Below are positions 35,432-46,487 of a stretch of DNA of 64,000 nucleotides, one piece after another (position 1 is the first letter of the stretch; each line of letters begins with the position of its first letter). This stretch comes from Acanthamoeba castellanii str. Neff. Taxonomy: Eukaryota; Discosea; Longamoebia; Acanthamoebidae. The translations under genes were made by a program, and so were the position numbers. The notes below the pieces were generated by a model. That model did not search any database. It was not told where the DNA came from and worked only from the letters and a program-made list of their open reading frames with translations. The stretch covers positions 1,406,293 to 1,470,292 of the forward strand of contig NW_004457442.1 of the NCBI RefSeq assembly GCF_000313135.1, read 5' to 3'.

Positions 35432-37375
35432 TTAGCCAGCCCGGAAGAGAACCTGCTTGCCCTTCTTCGACTTCTTGCCGCCGGCCGGGGTCGGCGCCGG
35501 CGCGGCCGGTTGCCCGCCCCACACGCCCAGCAGCGGGCGAACGGCGCCAGCGCCGCCGTGGCTGTAGTTACCTCCATAGTGTTCGGCGCGGGGCGGTGGC
35601 GGGAGCCAGCTGAAGGGGTCGTCGCTGAAGCTCGGCGGCGCGGGTCCGCGGGTTGATGACGATGATGAAGACGAAGAAGAGGAGGAACTGGTGACGCTGC
35701 GCGCCCAGCTGTTGGAGGGTTGTTTCTTGGCGCCACCCTTCTTGGAAGATCCGCCCGCGAGGGACGGCCACAGCTCCTGGCCGCCACGGCCGCCGCTCGA
35801 CCCACCACGCGCGCCGCCCCATTCGTCGCGCAGGCCGACGTAGCGTCGCGGCTGAGCCGCTGCGGGAGCAGACAACGGGGCAGCCTCACCGCCGGGGAGC
35901 GTGGGCCAGCTTTGGACCTCCTCGAGGTTGGGCGTACGCGGCGCTGTGGGCAGCTCGCCGTAGTCGTCGTGGGTCGGGGTATCCTCGTCCGATGAGCCGG
36001 AGCCACCGCCGCGGCGTCCGCCGTGTCGTCCTCCGCCTCGTCGAGGCGATGGTCCTCCGACGTCGGCGCGCTGGGCGCCGCGCGAAGGCGAGTCGGAGAA
36101 TACGAGGTCGAGGCTGAGCTTGGCCGCCTCGCGCTTCTTCTCCTTGCTGAGATTTCGGTGCGCCAGATGGACCGCCACGTCGTGCGCGTGAAGGTCGAGC
36201 GCCGAACGGAAGACGACGAACTTCTTCTCCAGACACTCCTTCTCGGGGCAGAGGAAGTGCTCCTTCCCGAAGTGTCGCTCGAGGTCATCGTAGTCCTTGA
36301 AGTACTGGAAGCTGTTGTGGACACAGGAAAATAGTGAGACACGTCACGAAAGCGAAAAGCCATGAAGGGCAAGAGAAGAGACGTACAGAATGCCCTGCTG
36401 CTGGCAGATGTGGCAGCTCTCGTGCTTCTCGGTGAGATGCTTGTAGAGGTGATCCTTGTTGTAGAAGCTGCGGTTGCAGAACTCGCAGCGCTGGTGAGCC
36501 TCGTCCGAGTTCTTGTCGCCCTGCAGGTGGCGCTGCAGCTCGCTCTTGGTGAAGAGGGGCTGCTCGTGCGCAAAGGCGGCACGGTGCTCGAGGCACACGG
36601 CGCAGAAGAAGAGCCGGTGCTCCTCCTGCAGGTGGCGCTTGAGCTGGCCGATGGAGCGATAGCCGGCGCTGTGGCACACTGTGCACGAGTACTCCCAGAG
36701 CTTGAGCGCGGCCTTACGATCGTCCTCGGTCTCGAAGTAGATTCCCGAGAGCTTGGGCGTGGTGGCCAGCGAGGCCAAGTCGAAGTCGGCGAAGGTCTTG
36801 GTGGAGTCGTGCGTGAGGACCACCTGGGGCAGCTTGGTCTTGCACCAGCACTGGTCGTCCTTGTACAGCTCACGTCGTCGCAGGCAGCAGATGTTGCAGA
36901 TGTTGTTGTGGCTGCACTGGCCAATCGAATGGATCTCGATGGGTTCGCAGCAAGTCAGGCACACCTCGCGATCGTCATCTTCTTCCACGGCGGGGAGCGT
37001 GCTCGTTGTCGATGCGCCGAGGGAGGTGGTGGTGGTGGTTGATGCCGATTCCGATTCCTGCTCCTTCGTTTCTGCATCTACTCGCTTGTACTGAGGCCGG
37101 TGCTGCTGGCGAGGCTGAAAGCGGCGCGAGGGAGGAGGCTCGCGAGTAGTGGTCGAATCCTTGTTCCCAGGTCCTCGCGGGTTCCTCGTGTAGTTGCGCT
37201 TCGTCTTGGTAGCGGCAGCACCTTCTGAGCTGGTTTGTGTAGCAGATGATGCAGAGGAGCGAGGGTGGGATGGCTGATTACGGGGTCCTCGATGCATTCG
37301 GGCAGTTGCGCCAGCGGGAGGATGGGGAGTGGTAGCCGAGGTGGCAGTAGGAAGGGGAGCAGGAGCAGTGGCCAT
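35432..37375 (-). CDS. ZNF598/Hel2-like RING and C2H2 zinc-finger E3 ligase
   Basis: Two exons, 37375-36387 and 36311-35432. After a Thr/Ser/Pro-rich N-terminus, a RING-like finger lies at about residue 145 (CLTCCEPIEIHSIGQCSHNNICNICC..R). Several C2H2 fingers follow (CTVCHSAGYRSIGQLKRHLQEEH; FFCAVCLEH; CEFCNRSFYNKDHLYKHLTEKH; C-terminal CPEKECLEKKFVVFRSALDLHAHDVAVH). This order, with the VEVAVHLAHR-type end, is the signature of ZNF598/Hel2, which ubiquitinates small-subunit proteins on collided ribosomes. The C-terminal third is low complexity (RGGGRHGGRRGGG, a poly-Ser run) and ends in a basic KKSKKGKQ segment. Length about 620 residues, close to the family. Identity is strong; ribosomal quality-control function is by family. 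Confidence 0.9.
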
Positions 37376-37853
37376 GGTGGTGAAGTGAGGAGTGGATTGG
37401 GAAAGCGTGGTCGCGTGAGGAGCAATTTTCGAAGCAGGTGGTGAATGATGAGATTGTGAAATCGAGAAAGTGAGTCGTTAATCCGCCGGTCTGGTGCGTC
37501 AAGTGAGGCGTGTTCTCCTTGGTTCTTCTACGTGAGTTGATTTCAGATGATCGCAACCTCGCCTCCCGTTGTATTTTTCCCTTGTTCCGTTGATTTTCCA
37601 AGCCGCATTTCCGGAATACGGCTTTCGTGAAATTTTTCCGCATGCCACCAATGTCATTTTTATCATTTTTTAATATCGGCCATGCTGGTGGTGTGATCAC
37701 CCTATCACAAAACGGGCCACGATGGAGCCACCCGTGCCCCTATGGCGGAGCTCCTGTGTTATTAAAGGCTTCTGGTTGGACGGCACAAAACAACAAGCCA
37801 CAAAACCGCAACCCCTCGTCTTTTCGGCACTCCACCCACAAGCGACACCAGCC
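37376..37853. promoter_or_regulatory. Divergent intergenic region, ZNF598-like / beta-helix genes
   Basis: 478 bases between two opposed starts. No ORF with gene-like composition. The right half contains an AT-rich patch (about 37625-37680), and ggtttg/caaaac-type sequence precedes the secreted-protein start. Confidence 0.35.
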
Positions 37854-39882
37854 ATGCGTCTTCTCGTTGTGGCGCTCCTCTTCGCCTCTCTGCTGGGCCT
37901 AAGCTCTGCTACCACCTACTACCTGTACCCCACCAATACCACCTGGCCGAGCACCATCCAGAACCTCAAGGCGGGGGATACCGCGATCCTCTCCGCGTAC
38001 GCTCCCACGTAGCCCTCTTCGTTTTATAGTTCAAGATCCTAGCTCTGGAGGTATCCAGCTAGATGAACCAACGAAGGCCGAAAGATTAATGTTGTAGGTC
38101 GGCCTCGGGGTGATTTGTGCCACAGGGGCCAGTTCACGCTCAACCAGAAGTTCGGGGTGACCCTGAGCGGCACCTCCGGTGCGCGCATCGTGGTCAAGGG
38201 TGCTGGCGCATCCGAGACCACGATCACGCAGCAGGCGGACCAGAACGTGATGGACGTCGCCGGCACCTACTTCTCCTTCTACAACATGACCTTCACCGGC
38301 GGATCGAGGGGCGTGCGCTTGTTCGGTACAGCCTCGGCAGTTAATATTGCACTTGCCAGCCAATTGCGAACGTTGATTATTCCGCCTGGTTAACTGGTAA
38401 TTTTGTGGCCAACCGACCGCGCAGAGTCCAGCTCCGACGTCTTGTTCGAGAACGTCAACATCCACCACACCAAGGACACGGCGTTCAGCGCCAATGACGC
38501 GGGCAAGACTTACACCAGGCTCACCCTGCGCGGCATGGAGGTGCATCACTCGGCCGAGGCGGGTCCGGAAGTGGCCACCGGCGAATGCTTCTATCTCGGG
38601 TGCCAGGACAACAAGTGCCAGGTCACCAGCAGCCTGGTGGAGCTCAACTACTGCCACGACACCACGAACGCCAAGCCAGGCTGGGGCAGTGGCATTCAGC
38701 TCAAGACCGGCTCCTATGGTATTTCTTCTTCATCTTCATCGTCATCTTGTTCTTTCGTGTAGTTGACATGTTCTTGTGGTTCTTCACATGTAGATAACAT
38801 CATCAGGGACAACGTTATCGTCAACACCCTGGCCCCCGGCATCCTGCTCTACGATGACTACCAGGTAATGTCTCTGCTCTCTCTGGCGGCCCCCTTCTGG
38901 CGGGATGGAAACTGATCACCACCGCCTCCACCGTACAACAGAAAGGCACCAACCTGGTGGAGGGCAACGTGGTCATGACCACGGACGACAACGGCATCCA
39001 GGTGAGCTCGGGTGTCCTCGTGCAGAACAACATCGTCATCGGCGCCAAAGCTGCGGGCATCGCTGTGTCCAACAACCAGCTCCAAACCACTGGCGTTTAC
39101 CATGACGTCAAGATCATCCACAACACCGTCTACTCCTCTGGGTCGGCCGACCTCTATCTGCCGGTACTGCTCCTCCTCCTTTTTGTAGGCAACGCATGTC
39201 TGGGCATCGTCACTCATCTCGGGTCGACCATCTTGCCCACACATGTGCTCGCACAGATCCTGAGCAAGTCCGAGTTCGTTATCGCCAACAACCTCTTCTT
39301 GACCAGCGCCAAGGCGTTCGACGTTAAGACCCAGACCGGCGCCGTGTGGCGCAAGAACGCCTACGTCGGCGGCACCGTCCCTACTGGTACGCCACACGTT
39401 CCACGCACGTGACGCATTGACTCCCCGAAAGAAAGCCCGGGCTGAACCTGAATGTACTGTTGTACAGGCGTCGACACGGCTGGTGTGTTCCAGGTGACTA
39501 GCGGCGACGTGATCAATGCCGGTGGCAACGACTTCTACCCGACCGAGTCCAGCCTCCTCATCAACGCCGGCAGCTCCAGCTACTCCCCGCGCTTGACCTA
39601 CGATTTCAACGGCAAATCCAGGAGTGCGACCACGCCCACCGTCGGCGCCTATGTACGTTCGCGATCACTTTCCCTGCATAGCCACGCCTTTGATGTTTTG
39701 GTTGGCTGATGGGCCGGCCAACGCAGGAGCACTCCACGGCGACGAACCCTGGAGGCGCAGTGAAGGCCGGCTTCAAGTCGGGCGCCTCGTCGGACAGCCA
39801 GCCGCCCAGCGGTGGCGGTTCGAACACCCCCTCCGGCGCCAACACGCTCACCTCGTGGCTCGCCCCTGTCCTCGCCCTCTAA
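37854..39882 (+). CDS. Secreted parallel beta-helix (pectate-lyase-like) protein
   Basis: Start ATG 37854, giving a clean signal peptide (MRLLVVALLFASLLGLSSA). Exon 1 is 37854-37996, exon 2 starts at 38126, then about seven more. Repeated strand-turn units rich in Asn, Gly and Val are typical of a right-handed beta-helix: GARIVVKGAGASETTITQQ, NVMDVAGTYFSFYNMTFTGG, DVLFENVNIHHTKDTAFS, GILLYDD, NLVEGNVVMTTDDNGIQVSS, VLVQNNIVIGAKAAGIAVSN, DVKIIHNTVYSSGSADLYL, FVIANNLFL. The Cys-containing insert CFYLGCQDNKCQ may be disulphide-bonded. The C-terminus is Gly/Ser-rich with a short hydrophobic end (WLAPVLAL), possibly a GPI signal. A polysaccharide substrate is plausible, but catalytic residues cannot be assigned. 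Confidence 0.82.
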
Positions 39883-40125
39883 TCCAGCCCATACCCAAGG
39901 AGGCAACCCAAGAGGCACATAAAGCAGCAGCCTTTTTTGTACCATTTCCACCAGCACCACTGTCGCGCCACCAAAAAGGAAATGACAAGGAAATGATTAA
40001 GGAAAAGAGCGATAATGTTTTTCTCTGAACAAGGAGAGGAAGGCAAAGAATATTCAACTCGGATTGTGTTTTTGCGGGCGCAAGGATCATTTGGATCATT
40101 CAAATTCAATTCTGAAACAAGAAAG

Positions 40126-41387
40126 ATGGGGCGGATCATTGATCGCATGCAAGGGGGGCTGCACACCATTCAAGGTTTTGCGGACAGGCGCGACACCAAG
40201 AAGAAAGTGAATGCCCTCTACGTTCTGACCATCTTCATCGCTGTACGATCACGCATCTCCCAACTCAATAGGCGTATTGTTGATACTTAAGTATTCGGTG
40301 ATGTGACAAAAGGGCCTGTCGCTGGTGAGTGCGATTTGGATGCTCGTCGAGCTTAGCATCTTGTCGTTCGTCTTCGACCTGATCGTTGCGGGTCTCGGCC
40401 TCTTGGGCTTCCACGCCACGAGGCACCGCCAGCGTTCGCTCCTGCTTGTCGTACGCTCCTCTCGACCCGTGTGGGTGTGCGTTCGAACGACGAACTCACG
40501 TGTATCGTGTGCGCAGTACGTTCTGGGCATGTCGGTCGTCGTCGGCTTGGGCCTCTTGGGCCTCGTCTTGTTCATCCTCTTCAGCGTCTTCTCCTTCTCG
40601 GTCGAGGTCGCCTACCTGGTCTTGTCGCTGGTCCTCATAGGCATTCAGGGCTCCTCCGTCATCCTGGCCTACAGCCTCAGCAAGGACCTCGACCCCAAGC
40701 GTGTGGGTATGTTGGCACCCTATCCGCACACGCGTGCATCGCTTCGCTCACGCCTTTGTCCGAACAACACAACACAACACAACACAACAGCCACGATGGG
40801 AGCGCCGCACGACGGGAGCGCGATGGAGGCGGGCGAGCAGGAGTTCGCCTTTGACGCCGCTGGCAACATGTACCACCCGGACAGTATGATGGTCAACGCC
40901 GGGGCCTCGGCCGTGCCGCCGCCTGTGTACCACCAGCAGCCGCCCACCACCACGCCCCTCGGCGGCAACATGCCCGTCTACGACCCGGCCACGGGCACCT
41001 ATGGCGGCTACGCCGGCTACAACCCCTACGCGCCCCAAATGGCCGCCTACCCGCCGCAGTACGCCTACCCGCCGCAGGCCATGCCCTACGCCTCCCAGCC
41101 GCTGCCTGCTGTTTCCCCCGCCCCCTCCGCCACCACGGTACGCACATCTCTTTCTTAGCGGTGTTGTGGCCACTACCTGCATGCACACCGCACACGGGTG
41201 TTGTGGTGATGGGAGGCTCACAACGAAGTGCGTGCGTTTTGTTGTGCAGCCGGCCGGAGAGGTTTTCAACTTTGCGACGTTCCCCGAGCCGCAGGCTGCC
41301 GCCCAACCGCAGGCTGCGACCTACACCATCGACGACGACGAATTCGATCCGTTCCAGGAGCAGTCCGCCGGCGGAAGCGCCCAGTAA
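40126..41387 (+). CDS. Four-TM membrane protein with Pro/Tyr-rich tail, tandem paralogue 1
   Basis: Start ATG 40126; exon 1 is 40126-40242, exon 2 starts at 40313. The short cytosolic N-terminus (MGRIIDRMQGGLHTIQGFADR) is followed by four hydrophobic spans: ALYVLTIFIAGLSLVSAIWM, SFVFDLIVAGLGLLGFHA, LGMSVVVGLGLLGLVLFILF, YLVLSLVLIGIQGSSVILAY. After span 4 comes the family motif SLSKDLDPKRV. The tail is rich in Pro, Tyr, Gln and Ala (PYAPQMAAYPPQYAYPPQ) and ends DDDEFDPFQEQSAGGSAQ, carrying a DPF motif of the type bound by AP-2 or EH-type endocytic adaptors. Introns fall between spans, as in the two paralogues at 42700 and 46488. No named family is recognised; a trafficking cargo or scaffold role is inferred from the tail only. 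Confidence 0.75.
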
Positions 41388-41624
41388 ATAGACCCCAGGC
41401 CACACCGCGCCTGGTCGCGCTGGTTGGTGACGTGTCGCCCGGCCTGTGGGCCACCAACACAAAAGCACCCACGCCACCACCACAACACAATTTTTGTACA
41501 GTTGCACAAGTGAGCAATGCACTTTTCTGGTATTTTACAACACCTGCAGGCAAGTAACTGACAAAAGTGTTTGTTGAAAAGAATCCACGCCGTGGGCACT
41601 GTCCTTGACAAGGAGAGGGATGGA

Positions 41625-42531
41625 TCAAGAGGCTAGGGCTGGGGCAGCTGCTGATGACCCTGTTGTCGTTGTGACGAGAAAGAGGGAGGGTAAGCAAAGA
41701 GCTGAACAGGGCTGTGCATGCTACGTACGATGCTTGCGGCGCGCCTCACTACGCTCGGCCGAGGTGACGTAGTGAGGCTCGGTATATAACAACTCCACGC
41801 TCTGTGACGCCAATAGACCATCAGCGCACACGCAGCACTGCATACATGCACCACTCGCACGCGCACGCGACACGCGACGCACACTGCACACCGCACACGC
41901 ACCTGCTTCATCCAGCGGGTAGGACCTAGTGCGGCGATTGAAGGCGGCAATTGGACGGCAGCGCCGTGCCTGGCTGTCTTGACGCTGAAGAACACCCGCT
42001 TGACGCCGCACGTACGCAGCCACCCGAGGCACAGGTGGCAAGGCCGCGAGTCGCTCAGACCCTCTCCATCGCCCACCGCCAGCTGCACCACGTACAGATC
42101 GCAGCCCTTGATGCGCTTCCGTCTGGTTGTGATTGATGCGTTCAGTTTCGAACAACACACACTACTTCTTGGGCGTCGTACCGATGCTTATTGGCGGCGG
42201 TCTTTCGGTTTGGACGTGGTGAGGTGTCCAGGGCAGTCTTTAAAACGGTACAGGGCGTTCATTTCGGCGTGGGTGGAGCTAGAAGCCATCAACAGAACCA
42301 AGTCAATATTCCAATCGAAATTGAATAAAAATCGTTGACGATTTGTATGGGGTTGTTTATTGAAGGGCGGGGGTACCAGTGGTTGGCGCCGTGAAGGCGA
42401 GTGCGGCGAGAGTTGTGCCCCTTGGCGACTACGTGTCCGCCCTTGACCAGCACGGCCCCGTGCTTGTGGTACATGTCGCTACGCTGCGCCTCCTCTGCAG
42501 CCAAGCCTAAAAACTTATCCGTGCGATTCAT
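41625..42531 (-). CDS. Cytidine/deoxycytidylate deaminase-like protein
   Basis: Zinc-dependent deaminase fold. Start ATG 42531 (MNRTDKFLGLAAEEAQRSDM). The first exon has HGAVLVKGGHVVAKGHNSR, the usual first strands. After the splice at 42384 region, STHAEMNALYRF supplies the zinc ligand His and catalytic Glu (HAE). A later exon has KGCDLYVVQL then RPCHLCLGWLRTCGVKRVFF, the PCxxC zinc ligands. The C-terminus is less certain: either the exon with ELLYTEPHYVTSAER runs to a stop near 41721, or it splices to a short last exon ending at 41625; I chose the latter. About 200 residues. Closest in motif order to the dCMP/cytidine deaminase superfamily; the nucleoside or RNA substrate cannot be told. 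Nested between two tandem paralogues on the other strand. Confidence 0.8.
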
Positions 42532-42699
42532 CTTCTCTCGGTTCGTGGTTTGACAAGGTTCTCTCCAGCTGATGTAGATGGTGAATGCAACCCAATTTAG
42601 CTGCCTGGATTTTAATCTTTTCACCGAATATTGATTCGTGCGGAGGTGGCACAAAAAAAGTTGCACACAAGCAAACTAGGCACCACAAACAACACGACG
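42532..42699. promoter_or_regulatory. Divergent promoter region, deaminase / TM paralogue 2
   Basis: Only 168 bases separate two opposed starts. A CCAAT pentamer (acccaattt) lies near 42588-42595. No other clear element. Confidence 0.3.
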
Positions 42700-44091
42700 A
42701 TGGGCAGGCTTGGCGAGGGCTTGAACGGCGGATTGAAGGTCGTGCAGGCCTATGCGGACTCGCGTGACGGCAATACCAAGCGCAACACCCTACTCGTCCT
42801 CACCACCGTCGTCCTCGTACTCCCTCGCTCGCTTTCGTTCTTTAAATTGCCCCCCCCCCGGCAATGGCGGTTGCAACTCCGCACAGCTTGTGGTGGACTT
42901 GGATGTTCCTTGACGAACGCAACACGATACACGTGCGTTGTGGGTGCCAGCTGTGGTGGTTGGCCTCGGCACTGTACGGACTGTTCGAGCTCCAGTTTTC
43001 GTTCTTCATCTTCGCGTCATTTGCGGTCCTCATCAGCGCCATAGGAGTCCACGCCACGTGGAAGCGTCGGAGGCCCCTCCTCTGTGTCGTATGTCTCTCC
43101 TCTCTCTCTTCCTTCCATGTTCCTAGTGCTGGCTGATCTGACGACGTATCACGCACCACCGCACTCGCACAAATGGACAGTACATGGTGGGCGTGGTCGT
43201 AGTGATGGGCTTCGTCGTGGTGGGCCTAGTCATCTATACCATCACCGGCGTCTTCACCCTATCGCTCAATGGAACGTTCCTCGTGGCCCTGCTCATCGAC
43301 CTCGCTATCCTCCTCATTGAGGTGCGCATTCCTCAATCGACAGCAGTCGCGATACGCAGGACAAATCATGCACACACCGCACGCGCCCACTCATGCGTGC
43401 TCGCCTAACTTCGTGGCTCTCCAGGGCCTCTCGGTTGTGCTGGCGTTCAGCCTTACCAAGGACCTCGACCCGAAGCGCGTCGGTACGGCGGCCTCCTTCC
43501 GTGCCTCCTTCCCGCACGTGTGCATTGACACTGGGCCGCTGCAGTGGTCGTCGGCAGCAGCGCGGCGCCGAGTGATCAGCAGCAGGAGTTCACCTTCTCG
43601 GAGGGTGCCGGCGCGGTCGAGATGCAAGCCGTGGTCGCCCCGTCGAGCGCCGGCATTCACGCATCGGCCTACCAACCGCACCAGGCCATGGCGGCGCCAG
43701 CTGTCGTGCCCGGAGTGTACAATCCGGTGACCGGCACCTTCGGCCCGCCGCAGCTCCAGCCGCCCGTGGCTGGCTACCCCGTGGCAGCGCCGTACTCCAA
43801 TAGCCCCTACGGCCACATCGCCACGGGCTATCCTCCGCAGGTACTGACTTCTTCGTGGCTGCGTGCGGCCGATGGTTGCCGATCCTGATAGCGTGTGTGT
43901 CGTGTGTTCATGTGCCGCAGGGAATGGGCCTCAGCCCCGCTGGCATGGCCTATGCCCAGCAGATCGGAGACAGGTACGACCTGCCAGAGTCGCGGCCGGT
44001 CTATGAGAACGATATCATCGGTGGGGCGGTCGCCACCACCAACCTCATGGCCGACCAGGACGCGACCAACCCCTTCGCCGACAAGTTCTAA
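42700..44091 (+). CDS. Four-TM membrane protein with Pro/Tyr-rich tail, tandem paralogue 2
   Basis: Same layout as the gene at 40126. It starts MGRLGEGLNGGLKVVQAYAD, followed by four spans: LLVLTTVVLVL-type with the next exon, ELQFSFFIFASFAVLISAIG, YMVGVVVVMGFVVVGLVIY, FLVALLIDLAILLIE with GLSVVLAF. Then the family motif SLTKDLDPKRV. The loop between spans 2 and 3 has HATWKRRRPLL, matching HATRHRQRSLL in paralogue 1. The Pro/Ala/Tyr-rich tail ends QDATNPFADKF, an NPF motif recognised by EH-domain endocytic proteins. The exon at 42850-42960, between the first span and FELQF, is poorly defined because of a C-run. Tail conservation across diverged copies supports it as the working end. Confidence 0.75.
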
Positions 44092-44583
44092 TTTTTATGG
44101 TTTATTGGCTGTTTTCGTTTGTTTTTCTTTTTGTTCGACTGTTCTTCCCTGAAACATGGAAAAGAGGAAAAGGCCAAAGAAAGTTTTGCACCCACGCGAA
44201 ACGGCAGAAGAAGTGTCAGCACTGGGGAGGGGACAACACGCCGGCGTTGGATCCAATGGGAAGCAACGTCTGGCATGGAGAAGAGGAGATTGGTTGAAGA
44301 ACTTCCTCGGCGGCAGGGAACTCGCTTCCGTTTTCCTGATATCGGTACACTACCCTCACATATAAACGCCACGTCCTCTGGCCATTCTCACCAATTCACA
44401 CGCAACACCACCAGAGCCAGCACGAAGCTCAGTTCTCAACACTTTGAGTACGATCCACCATCCATCCCAACAAAGGTTGATCTCTATCTTGCGCTGAGCG
44501 TCGGCTGACGGTGAGTATCTCGTTGCAGACCGAAAATAGGAGGCGGACCGCAGCCAAGCATTGAACAGGAAGATAACACGAAG
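44092..44583 (+). promoter_or_regulatory. 5' region of the HExxGH gene with TATA-like box
   Basis: 492 bases without a convincing gene. A TATAAA hexamer sits at 44361-44366, and CA-rich sequence resembling a leader follows (accaattcacacgcaacacc). A GTGAGT...GTTGCAG segment at 44511-44528 looks splice-like but is only 18 bases long, so it is noted, not called as an intron. Confidence 0.35.
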
Positions 44584-46294
44584 ATGAAGTCGCTGCACGC
44601 CAAGATGACCCGACTTGCGATTGTCCAGGAGGCGAAGGACTTCCACATTGTGGAAGAGCAGGAGCAGGCCACCACCGAGGCCGCTGGGACTGTGCTCGAC
44701 AACTTCAAGGCCAGCGTGTCCTACCTCTACCAGAACACCGACCTCTTCGGTTCCGCAAAGGACATCACCGTCCCACCCATCAGGTACCTGCACTACGTTC
44801 TTCACCGCAACATAGATGATGTGGAGCGCATGTTAATTTCGCCTTTCCATGATATCATGAAGCCAAATGCAGTCGGTTGTGCAGCGGAGGGCCGGATCCC
44901 TGCCCAAGGTCTACCAGCAGGAGTACGCCCAGCCGCTGCTGAACAACTTCGACCAGTTCCTGAGCGAGATCGACTCGGACCCGACGTTCACGGAGACCAT
45001 CTGCGCGGCGGTCTACCAGCACTCGTCGGACTTCGTCGCCGCGCGGGGCTACCTCAACCGGTTCCAGGCCGTGTGCGCCACCCTCTACGATGACTTCCTC
45101 AACAACGAGGTCCGCAAGAAGCTCAACCTGCCTCTCATCGAGAAGTTCCCGCCCCTCGCCATGTTCCAGAAGGTACGCACGCGTCTCCGTCGTGTGCGGT
45201 GTGTGCGACAGAGTCTGACTCGCGAGGTGGTCCTGAAAAAACAGAGCGGTGACGGCGGACCGTTCACGATCACATCCGACTCGGTGCAACAGTTGTTCGG
45301 AGGCACGATCGGTGTGGTGTCGCTCCCCGGCACCTACAGGCAGCACCCGCTGCTGTGGTCCTCCCTCGCCCACGAGGTCGGCGGCCATGACGTCCTCCAC
45401 GCCGATCCCGGTCTGCTGACCGAGCTCGGTCAGGCCGTGAAGAGCTCCATCCGCAACTCCGACCCCTCGCTCGGCACCCTGTGGCAGTACTGGATCGACG
45501 AGACGGCCTCGGACGTGTACGGTCTGTTGCACTACGGACCCGAGTTCGAGCTCAACCTGGCCATCTTCTTCGCGGCCATCAACCTCCAGATCAACGGACC
45601 GTCGGCCGACTGGCTCCGTTTCACTTCCTACTCTGGCTCCGACGGCCAGCTGGACCCGCACCCGACCGACATCCTGCGCCTGTCGGTGGGCAAGGGCGCG
45701 CTCAACGCGCTCACCAACCTGTCTGCATCGAGCAAGGCAGGCTACAGCGAGATCATCGACGAGATCATCAACTTCGTCGTGTCCCAGAACGGCGGCCACA
45801 CCACCATCACCCTGCAGGGCTTCGGCAAGCAGACCTACGACCTCAAGCTCATGCAGTCGATCGCCGAGCAGGTGGGCGCCGTGATCGTCACCACCAAGCT
45901 GCGCGCCCTCAATGGCCGAAGCATCCAGGACATCACCACCTGGTCCCAGGACGACGAGAAGACCGCCCAGACCCTCGTCCCCATCCTCCTCAACCCCAAC
46001 CCTGACCTGTCCAACCTGCCGCCGGAGGCCACTGCCCAGCACGTGCTGTCGGCCGCGTCGCTCGCGGTGCTGACCAACCCGTCGGGCGCCGCCTACGCGA
46101 CGATGACCAAGAATGTGAACCGGCTGCTCGATGCGGCCTTCAACGCCGACCCGCTGTGGAACCCCAAGAAGAAGGTGGCCGTCCGCCACCTCTACATCGG
46201 CGAGTCGGGTCCCGGAATCGGGGCGCCGTCTGCCCGGGCGGCTGTTGCGTCGTCCAAGACGAAGAAGGAGCCCATCCGCCCCTTCTGGCTTTAA
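44584..46294 (+). CDS. Putative zinc metallopeptidase with HExxGH motif
   Basis: Exons 44584-44783, 44890-about 45172, and about 45244-46294. The central motif LAHEVGGHDVLHAD fits H-E-x-x-G-H, the zinc motif spacing of M49 dipeptidyl peptidases. About 40 residues later WIDETASDVYGLL could supply the third (acidic) ligand, like the EExxAE element of that family. The region between is helical, and the remainder contains LAIFFAAINLQI and long helices. No signal peptide, so cytosolic. I cannot match the whole protein to a named family; length is about 510 residues, shorter than DPP III (about 700). Enzyme activity is inferred from the two motifs only. The antisense strand carries a long open frame here, a by-product of high GC at third codon positions. 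Confidence 0.65.
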
Positions 46295-46487
46295 AAGCGC
46301 CAAGCAACCATTAGTTGGTGGCGTTTTACTTGTGTAGTAGAGAAGTGAACATGACAACCTCGAGCTGTGCACTGGGAGGCGTCAATCAGAAAATGCAAAA
46401 AGAAGAATATTTTTTGTAAGTCGGTGTAAATCTGGCCAATTTTATTTTTTTTTTCTCCGCCTGCACCAGAAAAGCAAAAGCACCAAG

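Noticed and set aside
44511..44528. Possible 18-base intron in the leader of the HExxGH gene
   Set aside because: Splice-like ends but too short; likely chance.
44855..46372. 505-codon open frame on the minus strand
   Set aside because: Exactly antisense to the HExxGH gene. Composition is Leu/Val/Arg/Glu-rich without motifs, as expected opposite codons with G or C in third position.
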